Shown here one piece after another: positions 1 through 12,459 of a DNA stretch of 64,000 bases. Below the pieces are notes generated by a model that was given only the letters and a program-made list of their open reading frames with translations, was not told the DNA's origin and did no database searches. The translations under genes and the position numbers were made by a program. The stretch's first letter is position 1. Every line of letters begins with the position of its first letter. This DNA comes from Cyclospora cayetanensis (Eukaryota; Apicomplexa; Conoidasida; Eucoccidiorida; Eimeriidae), in contig NW_020312770.1 of NCBI RefSeq assembly GCF_002999335.1, positions 1 to 64,000 of the forward strand. Reading direction: 5' to 3'.

Positions 1-1746
1 ACCACCGAGACATGGGAAATTCTGCGTCACAGCAATTTTGTTTGGGGGCTTCATGTTTGCGCGCATGCGGCACCGTTCGCCATTTTTTGGCATCAACACC
101 GGGTGTGGGCCAAAGGCGCTGGTCGATTCCGGAACCTCACGCTGTATTGACAAACCATCCAACGTGCAGTTCAATATTCTGTGACGATGTGGGGGCTTCG
201 ATGGCATGAAACATGGTTTGAGGCTAACCACAGGGTTAGCTGGAGTTCTGTGACTAACCAGCTTTTATCGACTCTGGAGGCGAGGCGTGAGTAAAGAAAA
301 ACACAGATCTCGTATAAAAGTATCGATTATTTACCAAGTAGGATCTTACCTCCACCTGCTCGTGCCGCTAAGAGTTCGGGAGTTGAGCAGAGACGAACAG
401 CTAGGCATCATGTAGTTGTATTCTCCAGGCACTCGAGGCATTAATGGTTAGTTGCAAATTGCATCTAGCGCGCACGCAGGTAAATGTGCACCTCCCTGTA
501 TCGAAATAACAGTAACCCGAAATAACTAAGCTATGACAACCGAAAAACCAACCACTCAATTGTTTATTGATTCACAGCTGATTAGACGTTTACCCGCTAA
601 CAGGAGTATGATCCAAGTAGTCCAAGTGGCAAGTGTCGCTCTTGATAATTTGGTACTTGCTCTGCTTCTTTGTCGCTGTTTGTTTACGACTCAGCCTAAC
701 AGGTCATAGTTTTGCTAACGTTCTAGCTAAGGTCTACGTAAAGAGACGCTTAGTTACCCAAGTTCAATTCACAACGCAAGACAGCAGATTATTCAACGTC
801 CTTGAACCAAAGCTCCTACATCTCCACACGCAAACCACGCAGGGTGGCAACCTGAAAAGAAGTAGCTAGGGTGCGCACTGTTGTACATTTAAGGACCCCG
901 AGCACTCACATGTCCAGGTAGTAACGAGCTTGGCGGCACACAACACTGATAATTATTGTATGGAGCAAGCACTACACTGCAACCAATGCTATTTGTGAGC
1001 AGTCAAAGCACTCTATTCATAATACAAATTCTTGATTAGCAGAACAAGTGCAATAGAAACTGCAAAATTGTAGTGTAGGCCGCTACGATTCTCGTCAGAC
1101 TGCGCATCAAAACTCAGTCTTCCACAGACGAGCGGCTCTGTGTGGCTAGCTACAGGCATAGCCACTCGATTATTAGCAACCTTCGTACCGATTTGGTGCG
1201 CTTTCTACCCGAGGCCGCTGCAAGTCTGCGCATAATGGTTTTGCTTCTATGACTTGTGCCAAAGCTGGAAAGAGGTTTACTTTCCAAAGAAATCGCGTAC
1301 AATTTAAGTATGCCTTGCGCTAATGCTGCATGTATATATTTGCACCTTGTATGCCCTCTTTCCCCACTAAATCGTCTTCCCGCCTCCACTACCGGCACAC
1401 CATCGCTCCGCAAGCAACAACCCCACCTCGGCCAGTCCCCCTCAAGCCCTTCAGGTAACAAAGGGGCCCAACAGAGCTTTTTTTGTTTCTTCGACGTTTT
1501 GATCACGAAATTTGTTCAAAGAGGAGCTTTAAACAGAGCGTTTTCCATAACAGCGGGTGGAAGACTCGCAGCACAGCCACAGGGCCCCCAAGGAGAACGT
1601 TGTGCGTTACTTGCTCTCTTTCAGTTTTGCCACTATCTCTTCGCCCTTTTGCTGCGAGTTTCACTTCTCATCCACCTGTTTCCTTCAGCGCCACTAAGAG
1701 CATGTGCCGAGCATTTCGTGAGTTCTAGCCCCTGACACCAGACAGG
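1..1746. other. 5' flank of SMC3, no gene recognised
   Basis: Open frames here are short and none resembles a known family or carries convincing splice sites. The last few hundred bases before the SMC3 start (about 1150-1746) are open in several frames, but they look like 5' UTR and promoter DNA. No RNA gene is visible. Confidence 0.5.
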
Positions 1747-4700
1747 ATGCACATAAAGGCCATTACGCTGCAAGGTTTCAAGACCTACAACGACGCGACC
1801 ACCATTGTCTTCTCAGAGGGATGTACATGCTTGAGTGCGCTTTCCCTCTAAACCGTAGACGGCCTACACGAGGCCACCTCGACAGACGTTGCTTTGCCTG
1901 CCCGCCAAGCACGGAGTTTCGCCTTGCGCGTTTCTCTCCCCCTTGCCCTTTACATCGAGTGCCACCATCCGATCAGGAATCCCTAAAGTCTCAAATTCAC
2001 ATGTGTATGTCCATTGCGAATCGTGTCTGTACTGTACGAAGATTCTGTAATTCGGAGTTGACGATCTTCAGGGCGCACGCGGGTTGTCAGTGTGCTTTTT
2101 TCTACAGTCGGACATAATGGAAGCGGAAAGTCGAATATCTTGTTGGGAATTTCTTTTGCGCTCGGAGACATTGGGAACTCCGCTGCGGAGCGCCGCCTGC
2201 TCCTCCACGTAAGGCTTCGCTCTTGGGAGTATCGGCTGGCGTGCAAGGATCTCAGACGTGGCTGTCAGGTGTGGCCTTTCTTCGACAGTGGGCAAGAGCC
2301 GAGACATGTAGTTTGGAGAGTGCGTATCAACATTCTCAGGAAGGATTGCAAGGCCGAGTATCCAGTGGCTTCGTAGAACTGATCCTCAACAATGCCGACA
2401 GACGTCTCTGCATGGTGCGTGCGAGCAGCTGCAGCCGCTGGGGTTTGTTTACAAAGCAGGAGCATCAGCAGCCGCTGCAACACCCGCACTAGACAAGCGG
2501 CTGCAGCAAATGTTCACAAGGCGCAAGGATTGAGGGGCTTTGCGTCTGTGACTCAGTTGGATTCTGACCAAGTCGTCATCCGAAGGTCCTTTTCTCTAAA
2601 CTCCGATGATGTCGCTGTACAGGGAAAGCCTGTCAGGTAACAGCGCGAAATTATATCCACCATGCCCTTGTGTGGTGGCTGGCCTCTGTCTGCCTGAAGT
2701 GTATGTATGTGTGCATGTATGTGTGTATGCATGTATGTGAGTCTGTGTCCATATGTATGTATGTATATATCTATATGTATATACGTATGTATATGTACAT
2801 ATATGTATGTATGTGTATGTGTATGAAGGCACATACTAGTGCATGTTTGTACAAGTGTATGTACGTATTTATATCTGTGTATTTATGTGTGTGTGTAAGC
2901 ACATACTAGTGTATGTATGTGCGCTCTCGACTGGCTCTCCCCTTTGCTGCAAACGTTTCAAGACTTGCGAGAGCGGACGCTGGGGGTTGTGTGTCGCAGC
3001 AAGGGCGAGTTGGAGCAGCTCATTGAGTGTGCTGGCCTCTCAGGGTGAGTTTCACGTCACTGCTGTTCCCGCAGATCGTGGATGTAGGTTTGTGTGGGTG
3101 TGAGTGTGTTTGCGAAAGGGGGTTGCTGCTGAAGTACAGCGAGGCATTGCCTGCGAGCCTTCATGGGAACGAGCGCGCCAAGGCTGCTACCCCTGCATCC
3201 TTCCCCCCTCTCCCCTCCCGCTGCCGCATCGGCCTCCTGCGACGGGGTGTATTGCCTTTGCAGGGGCAGTCTGCGCTCGTCTCGCCGCAGCGGCAGCACC
3301 AGCAGCTTCCTCATTCGTCAGGGAAGAATTCAAGAAGTGGCGTTGCTCTCTGCAGCAGGAAGGCTGCGACTGCTTCTCTCCGCAGGACCAGGGGCCTTTC
3401 TCGAGGCTAAGGCGAACGAAACGGAGCAGGTGTTGCAGCAAGCAGGTTCGTATAAACTGCTGCTGCGTTTCTTGCAGCTGCGACTACTGCTCTCTCTTGT
3501 TCCCCGCTGAGTGGTGGTGCTGCTGCCCTCCTTGCCGCTGCCGCTGCCGCTCGTTCGGGGGACGCTTTAGAAGAAACGCATTCACCGGCAGGCGCAGCAG
3601 CAACACTGCGAGCGAGCAGCTTGGCGTGCTGCATGCATGCGTGCTCAGCGACAGAACGACAGGCAGTGCAAAAAGGCCTTAAGGATCTTCAAACCCAACT
3701 TGAGGCCATGGACGTAAGAGCGCGTCTTCCCTTTTCTAATTTGCGCATTCCGAAACTTGCCTTATCGCCTCTGCTACGAGGTCGCTCTCGCACAGGCAGC
3801 CTGGGGTGTATGGACAGCTCACCCCGACCCGTGCAGACGTGCGCTTCATACTCTGCGCACCACATGCACTTGAGGCTATCTTGGGGCTTTATTTTTCTCC
3901 CTGCTGCAATCATCAACTTGGCCCTAGGGGGCGAGGCACTGCCACCCGTAAAAGCGCAAGAAAGCCGTCAAGGCGACACTGAACAGCATCTGCTTTGCCG
4001 TTGCTGTGCTGCGCATCTGCTGGAAATGTCAGTCCGATCGAGAGGAGCTGCGGGCATGTCTGGATCTCGAGCGGCAAAAGGCCGCAATTGAAGCTGCTCT
4101 TCATGGTAAAAGCCTCGTCTCGCCTCCCTCCCCTCCCCTCCCCTTCCCTGTGGCAGACACATCATGCGAGAACCACACGCGCGTACGCCAGAGGTGGAGG
4201 CGTCCTGCTCAGTCATTCTCAGACAGCAGCTGCAGCAGCACTTGCAGCGCGGGTGTCAAAAGGATATCTGGTGTGCCATGCGCAGAGGCTGACTGGAATG
4301 ACGCGGCGGAGTCTCTCAGGAAGGCTGAGGAGCAGCAGGCTGTAAGCAAAGGTCCCCTCAACGGCAGTCGCTGCTGCGAGGTCGCCTTACGCGTGGGGAG
4401 GAAGTCATGTGCTGCTGCTGCTGCAGGTGTTGCTGTGTGCCTTGTGCACGCGGCGCCTCCACTCAATTGCTCGTCTAGTGCTGCTGCAGCAGCTGCTGCT
4501 GCTGCTGGTGTTGTTGCTGCTGCTGGTGTTGTTGCTGCTGCTGGTGTTGTTGCTGCTGCTGGAGTTGCTGCAGGTGTTGCTTTCCCGTCCTGTTGCCCTT
4601 TGGCAGAGTCCTCTGCTGCTGAACTGCTGCAAAGAAAGAGGGATACGTGCTGCGTGGGCGTGTCTTTGCCGCAGAGACATCGCGCCACAGTCCGGAGTCT

Positions 4701-7700
4701 CGCTGCTGCAGCTGCTGAGGCTGAGGCAGCGAGGGACGAAGCAGCTGCCCAACTCGCCAACTGTAAGCTTCTGCTGGAGACACACACATACAGACATACA
4801 TACATACATACATGTATACATGCACACATACATACACATATACCCATATACACACATACGTATACACACATTACACAAACATGCATAAACACACATATAC
4901 ACACCACATACACGCATACACATATACACACATACATAAACACATTACACATACACGTACATACACACACACATACATACATATATACATACACACATAC
5001 ATTAACGCACATATACACATACATGTACACACATACATTAACGCACATATACACATACATGTACACACATTCATATACACACATATACACATACATGTAC
5101 ACACATTCATATACACACACTTGCGTGCCTTCTTAGCACTTGCTGTGTGGCTACCACACCGTGGCTTTCCTCTCTTCGCTGCTTTCCCCGCCTCCCCCGT
5201 TATTGCGATTACGCCATTCGCGAGAGATAGCCGTCTGCGGTTTGCTTTGGGGGTGTGCTGCAGTGTCTGCACAGCATTCAGCGCATGCGGCGAAGCGCAT
5301 CGAAGCCGATAATGCCGCAGTAGAAGTGAGTGAGGGGACAGTGTAACGACAAGGAGGGGGAGAGGCACGTGGCAGAGGCGCCCAGGCAAGGCCTAATCGG
5401 CCTATGTGAAACTCAAGGGGGGAGGGAAGGGGTAGCGGGGGGATGCATGCAGCAACGCAAAAAGAAATCTGCATGCCTTCTTCCCCCCGGAGTTGGCTGC
5501 TGCCTTGCCGCAGCTACAAGGCGAAGAGACGCGCTTTCGTCTGGAATCAGAAGTTGTTGCAGAACAAGCCGCGGCTCAGGAGGCAAGGGCTGCAAAGACA
5601 AGACATGCTCTGGAGGAGAAGCAGCGCGAAGTGCACCGACTTGGTATAATGCCGGCACACCGGATCAACGCAGCACATGCACAGGCTGCTGATCTTGTCG
5701 CTGCTGCTGAACAGACTTGCTTGACTCCTTGCAACCCCCCAAAAGTTCCCCTCAGTGCGGCAGCGCCGTCCTTAGCACGCAGGGCCCACCTGTCTGGCAT
5801 GCGTTTTGGGGCTTTTTTTGCTGCAGAAAAGGAAATTCAAGAGAAACTGCGCCCTCAGCATGCCGCAGCCGTTTCCGCTTACCGCAACGCGCAACAAGAA
5901 CATATGCAAGTACGTAATTGCCTACCCTCTATGGCCTGCACGAGCGTGCTTCGATCAGCCTCCCATACAACGAGAAACGACGCCTCCGAGCGTGCTTAGA
6001 CCTTTGACTGTTTATTTGTTTGTCTGCATGCGCGCATGCATGCATGCATGCATGGCGTCGACGCGCGTCGCTTGTCTGTCTCCTCGTGTCTACTAGCTGT
6101 TCTCTCTTGCACGTCAGAGGCTTCTTCTTGCAGCAGCGAAAACTGCCCTCCGCGCTTTTTGGCTGTCTTTCTGCCCGCCTTTCTGTGCTGGCGGGGGCTT
6201 GAAGCGCCGTCTTAAAGGCTGCGACGTAGTAGCGGCAGAAGTGGCCTTTCGCACCTTTTCTGACGCCACATGGACTGCCTCTAGGTGGGGGTGTCGCTGT
6301 CTGTGTCTGGCTGTGCTGCAGTTGCAACAGCAGCTCCACCAGCTGCAGCAACGAGCTGCTCGCTCGGGAGTCTCCGCAGCCGCAAGGATGTCGGCTATCA
6401 AGCAGCAACTCAGAGAAACAGAGGAGCAGCAACGCGCTGAAGCGGATGCGTCAAAACATACTCGAAAGCGGGTATGTTTGCCCCCAACCATGGAGCGACT
6501 CGCATTGTTAGCAGCACGCAAGATCGCATGGTTGCAAAAACCTCTGTATGCAGCCTTCAGATTGTTGCTCCTGGCTTTCCACGTGCAGCACATTAAAAAA
6601 TGCCCTACCTGGGAAACAGCAGTTGGCACACCTGGAGGAATTTAGCAAACGTCACGAAATAGCCTCTTGGGGATGAGGGTATCGTGCGCAAGGGGGCCCC
6701 TAGTGGGCATGTGTCTCTGTATGTATGTATGTAGGTAGGTAGGTAGGTATATGTGTATATGTATGTACGTGTATGTGTATGTATGTATATGTACATATGT
6801 ATGTGTGTGTATGTGTATATGTGTATGTATATGTATATATGCATGTACGTGTATGTGTATGTATGTGTGTGTGTATGTGTTTGTATGTATGTATGCATCG
6901 GTGTATGTATGTATGTGTATGTACGTGTGTATGCATCTGCGTATGTACTCGTATGTATTTATATGTGTGTATCTATGTATGTATGCATCTGTGTATGTAT
7001 TTATATGTATTTATCTACGTCTGTATGCATCTGTGTACGTACGTGTATGTGTATGCATGCGTTTGTATGTATGTATACGTGGCCTAAGGCAGAGGAGCTG
7101 AAACGTGAAATGTTGGCATCAGAAGCGGCAGCGGCAGAGGCAGAAGCAGAAGCGAGTGCTGCGATGGATCGTGTGAAGGAAGTCTCCAATGAGCTTGCGA
7201 ATCTCCGAGGAGTCCGTCCACACGTCTGTCATTTGCATCATAACTCAGAGGCTAAGGTTCATCCGCCTGCCGCTGCTTCATACAAAGCTGCGGCTGTACA
7301 TACAGCACTGGTAGCGTTGGTTGGTGGCAGTATGCCTATAGTTCTGTGTCTTGCGCTCCAATTTGACCTTGTGCATGCTGCAGCCGATTGAAGATGTTGT
7401 AGAGCAGCTGCGGCAGCAGCAGGCGCATCTCTCAGGTCTGCTGCGGCAGCGCGTTGCTGCAGCGGCAAATCTTCAGACTGCAAAAGGTTGGCAGCTAGTC
7501 TGCAAACACATTTTATGCACTGCTGCACCCTACTGCGAGTGTGCAGCAGCAGCAGCAACAGCACCGGCCCTCCCTTGCTACCACTTACATTTGCCCTCCC
7601 CCCCTCCTTATACTGCCACTACCACCCACGCCACTCATAAAGGGGGATCTTGTTGTGTGTGTGTGTGTGTCTGTGTGTCTGTTTTTGGATTCTATTTTGT

Positions 7701-10700
7701 TTCGTTCAAGATGCCGCTTGGCGCTCGCTGCGAGGCGATTTGGCATCAAGTCTGCGATTTCTCTCCGAGATGGCAGAGGCAGAGGGTTGGAATAAGGCGA
7801 ATGGCATTGCGGGGTTGTTTGCCGACTTTATTTCCGTGAGACTGAGGACGTGGAGAAGGGGGGAAAGGAAGCGTCTGGGGGGGTGTATAAATCATCTTTA
7901 CGTCGCAAACTTTCGCTTTGCATGCTTGAAACTGACGCGGCGAGAGCTGCATGATCCGCTTTTGCTCGACATGTTTCGAACGAGGTGCTGCTCTGCAGGT
8001 AGCTCCCGAGTATCATCGGGCTGTAGAATCCATTGGAGGATTTGCTCTCTTTTACTTCGTCTTGGAAGATGCGACACGAGCTTTGGAGGTGGTAACCCGG
8101 CTAAAGCGACATCAACAGCAGCAGAAAAGCGGTTTGCCAACATGGAAAAGCTGTGTTTCGCTTGTCCCCTTGAAGGAGGTTCACGAGCTGCAGCAAGCCA
8201 GGCAGAGAACGGATTCACGGCTGCAGCGGCTGAAGCAGCAAGCACACAAGCTGCTCGAGGAGGGCGTTGCCATGCCGCTTACAGAGGTTTGCTGCTCTTG
8301 ATGCTCTTGCTGCTTTTGCTGCTCTTGATGCTCTTGCTGCGTTTGATGCTCTTAATGCTCTTGCTGCGTTTGCTGCTTTTGCTGCCCGCTTTGTTACACG
8401 AGCCTGTGCAGAGGCGCCTTCTCTGTCTTTCCGCCTCCTGCACATGCGGGCTGTCTCCCCGAAGACAACTGTTTGGTGCGCTTTTGCAACGAGCTTACAG
8501 GGGAATTTCATGTGTAGCATCTCATGTATGCACTGTGTAATACGACTACTCTCAGTGCATACACGTCCTTCCAGAAGCCGCTGGAATCCATGCCGCTGCC
8601 TTGGAGGTGTTCATACAGTCAATTTTTGGACGGGCGCTTCTTGTGCCCTCCCTAGACACCCCAGAGGTCAAACAGTGGAACGACCAGGGTACGTTATACG
8701 TTACACACGTTCCCCCCACCTACACACATGCATACATAGTTGCATGCACATACATACATACATAGTTGCATGCATGCACATACATATATACATACATACA
8801 TACATAGTTGCATACATGCACATACATACATATATACATACATACATGCATAGTTGCATGCACATACATACATAGTTACATACAAACATACATAGTTGCA
8901 TGCATGCACATACATACATACATAGTTGCATACATGTACATACATAGTTGCATACATACATGCACATACGTACATAGTTGCATGCATACATGGACATACA
9001 TACATGCATACGTCCATACATCCATATGGATATACGTGTGTGTATGTATATATAGCGGCTGAATGTTTTTGTGGCGAGGCTGCCAGTACACTTGCGAGAG
9101 AGAGAACCCTGGATGGTAGAGTGGTGGCATGCGCAAAGCCGCAAGGGAGTCACGTACAGACAGCGCAGCACGCCGACATGAGAGATTCAAGAGAGAAAGA
9201 GGACGGCTTCAACAAGGCCTGTTGCCTTGGCCATGTGCTGTGGTGCTTCGACTTAGGGTTTGAGTGTGTTACGCTGGATGGAGATGTTTCGTTTGCTTCT
9301 GGAGCTTTGCGTGGCGGCTGTTCAGCGAGGGGCGTAAAACTCGCGGCATTTCATAAGTATGTCTTTGCTGAATTTCTAGAAGCGTAGACAGCCTCGAAGC
9401 TCAATCCTCCTGCCTACGCGCCGCCTTGCCGAAAGAGCAAGACGCGATCAGCAGTCCTCCGCTTTCTCTCATGTAGCGTGAATGCAGGAAGCTCCGTGTT
9501 TATGGGGAGAGAACCTATGCACTGGAAGCAAGCGAGACTACTGAAATTGGACCTTTAGACAGCGCGCTCTGTATGGGTGCAGGCTTTCTGCTGTGTGTGG
9601 GATAGCATCTGTATATATATATCTGTGTGTATGTTTGCTCGTTTGTGTGCATGCATGTGTTATGTGTTTCCACGCATGCTGTGCTTTTGGCTGTTGCGAT
9701 CCCCCAGGCTGAGGGAGTGCGAAGCCGCTGACTACCGACTCGAAGAGGAAATCCAAGAGCAGCAGCAAGCTCTCAAGAGGCTTCAAGCGGTATGCCCCTC
9801 TGCTCTTATTGCCTCATGGACAGCTCTGGCTGCCATCGACACAGTCGCCGCTGCTGCAGCGGCAACAACGGCATAGACACCAGCAACACGCGCATCAGCC
9901 ATCGCCAGCAGCCGTGCGTCCTGTGTGTGTTTGTTCTTGCTCTTTTGCAAATAGCGGCAAAAATGCCTGCTTGAGGACGAACAACTGCTCGTAGAAGCGA
10001 AGCTGGAGGCTCACCTTCGAGCCGAGGCTTCCCTGGCAACGCAGCAAAAGGCGAAAATGTAAGAATACATGCCGCGCGCATTTGTGCCGTTTGCGAACGG
10101 CTGCAAATACTCCTACGCTTGCACCACACATAGAATTCTTGATGCTGCCTGCCGTCGGTAGACACAGGCGCAGACGACTGCGGAACCTTGTGCTGACTCC
10201 TAGGGCATGCTTTGACGATATTCCTCCGATTGTGCAACCCTCGGCTCGGCTTACAATGACGGCTCTCTCCGTCTGAATCTGCTCTTTCCTTGTGTGATGT
10301 TTGGCCTCTCAGGGCACTCCGCGCAGCCGCGTCTCTTTTATCTGCTCTCAAGGAAGAGGAAGCCGCTGCAGCATCGCGAACTGCTATGCGCAAGCAAGTC
10401 ATGCAGAGGTACATGAGCAGAAGAAGACCACTTCATCCAAAGCTGCAACTTGAGAGAGCCTCAGTGGCGTCTCGCCGCGTCGATTTTTCTGTGTGCTTTG
10501 TTGTTAAATCCGATCCGACGTCGGTCTGGGTGGGTACATGCAACTGTGTTTATGCTGCAGTTTGCGGCAGGAGACTCTGCAAGCGCGCGCAGCCCCTTTG
10601 AGCGCCGCAGAGACGCAGCAGCTGCAGCAGCTGCCGACGCTTGTGCAGCAGCAGCAGCAGCTGCTGCTGCAGCTGCTGCAGCGTGTGGAAGAGACTACTG

Positions 10701-10885
10701 GAGCGTTGAGCAAAGCCGAAGAAGACGTGGAAGTCTCGCTGATTAGAGCCATTGATCGTGTGCGTCCCCCTTGTTGTCAGTTGAAGCAAGAACGTGCTGT
10801 ACGATATATATGTATATATATAGATACATACATATGTATGTATATATATATATCTCGTACAGCGCGTTCTTAGGGAGATGTGGGG

Positions 10886-10960
<75 letters not shown>

Positions 10961-12416
10961 CATACACATAAGGCGTAGGGATGGAGGACTGCGTTACATG
11001 CGGCTCGCAGATGGAACGAGAAGCGCAAGCAGAGGGCAAAAGCGCGACGTCTGGAGGCTTTGCTGAGCGTGCTGATGCCGAAGCCAGTGCTGCCGCGAAG
11101 AGGAGACAACAAGTAGGGTGTTTTTTTGTGGGGGAGGGTTGCACCTGTTTTGGTGTCTTCTTTCGCCACGTCGAATGCGTGTGGCATTGATGCTCTTGAC
11201 GCCACTACTGGCTCGCACACCCCTGCGCTGCCTGCTGCTTTCTGCGAATGTTTATGCTCCTGCGCAGCAAGAAGATGAATCCGCCGAGCTGGAGAGCCGC
11301 ATGCGAGTTCTTGAAGTAAGTCGCTAGAAGGTTTTTCCGTAGAGGTTGCCTTGCTCAAGGGCTCATAGTCTGGAAACATGCGGCTTGCGAATTGTGGGCT
11401 GCGTTTGCGTGAAAAAAGACGGAGATGGAGTCGGTGAGGAAACAACAGGAGGCTGCGGAGGCCTCTCTCCAGTCAGCGCTGCAGCAACTGGTCGCTGAGA
11501 CAGGCATGCTAAAGCAAGCGCAGAAAGGAGTAGATGATGCCAAGTAGGCTGCCCACTCTTGCCTCAGAAAGGCGATTTGTGGTGTTTTCTCTATTTTTGT
11601 CTCCTTATGTCTACCCCGTTCCACAGACGCCTTCAGGAGCCTTGGCCTCCGCAGGTGTGGCGGCTTGTTCTAAGTGTAGCTGCCTTGTGGAGGCGTCTCT
11701 ATGGGTGGAAATCGCGTTTTTCTCTTTCTATCTCTGTACGTGTATGTGTTTGTCTGTGTCTGTGTATGTGTTTCTCTGTGTTTGTATGTGTATGTGTTTG
11801 TCTATGTCTGTGTATGTGTTTCTCTGTGTCTGTGTCTGTGTTTGTTTATGTATGTGTTTGTCTGTGTTTGTTTATGTATGTGTTTGTCTGTGTTTGTCTC
11901 TATGTGTTTGTCTGTGGCTGTCTCTCTGCCTCTCGTGCTCTCTTGCCTTGTCTCGAACTCAGTCGTGCGTTCTGCGGTGTCAATTGCATTGAAATTCGTG
12001 GTGGATGCTTTTCTAATTCGTAGGCGACTTCAGGAAAACGCAGCAACTCTCGTGGCAGCCGCCGCTGCAGCTGCCGCTTCTGGCTCACGAGTATCTACTG
12101 CCGGAGTTTCCCCTGTGGAAAGCGCATGTCGTGAGGCGCTCACCAAAAGGCTCCATGAACTCAAACGAGTAAGGACCTGGCTCTCTCGACTGACTGACGG
12201 GCAGAGAGACATGGAAGCAAGGGGAAAGTAACCGCAGTGGATGAAGCATGGGCACATACAGAGACTTCCACAGGCTCCGCAAAGAGTCGCGAAAGACACT
12301 CCACACCCACACTTTCACATGCATACATACATATGTATATATATGCATATACATATATACATATATATATATGCATATATATATACATGTATGTATATCT
12401 AAACATACACCCACAA

Positions 12417-12459
<43 letters not shown>

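Noticed and set aside
4209..5120. Long frames rich in Cys/Val/Tyr or Thr/His/Ile over ACATAC/TGTATG arrays (also at 2670-2909, 6751-7391, 8694-9171, 29597-30128)
   Set aside because: Microsatellites without stops; they overlap introns of SMC3 or the FNTB upstream region and have no family similarity.
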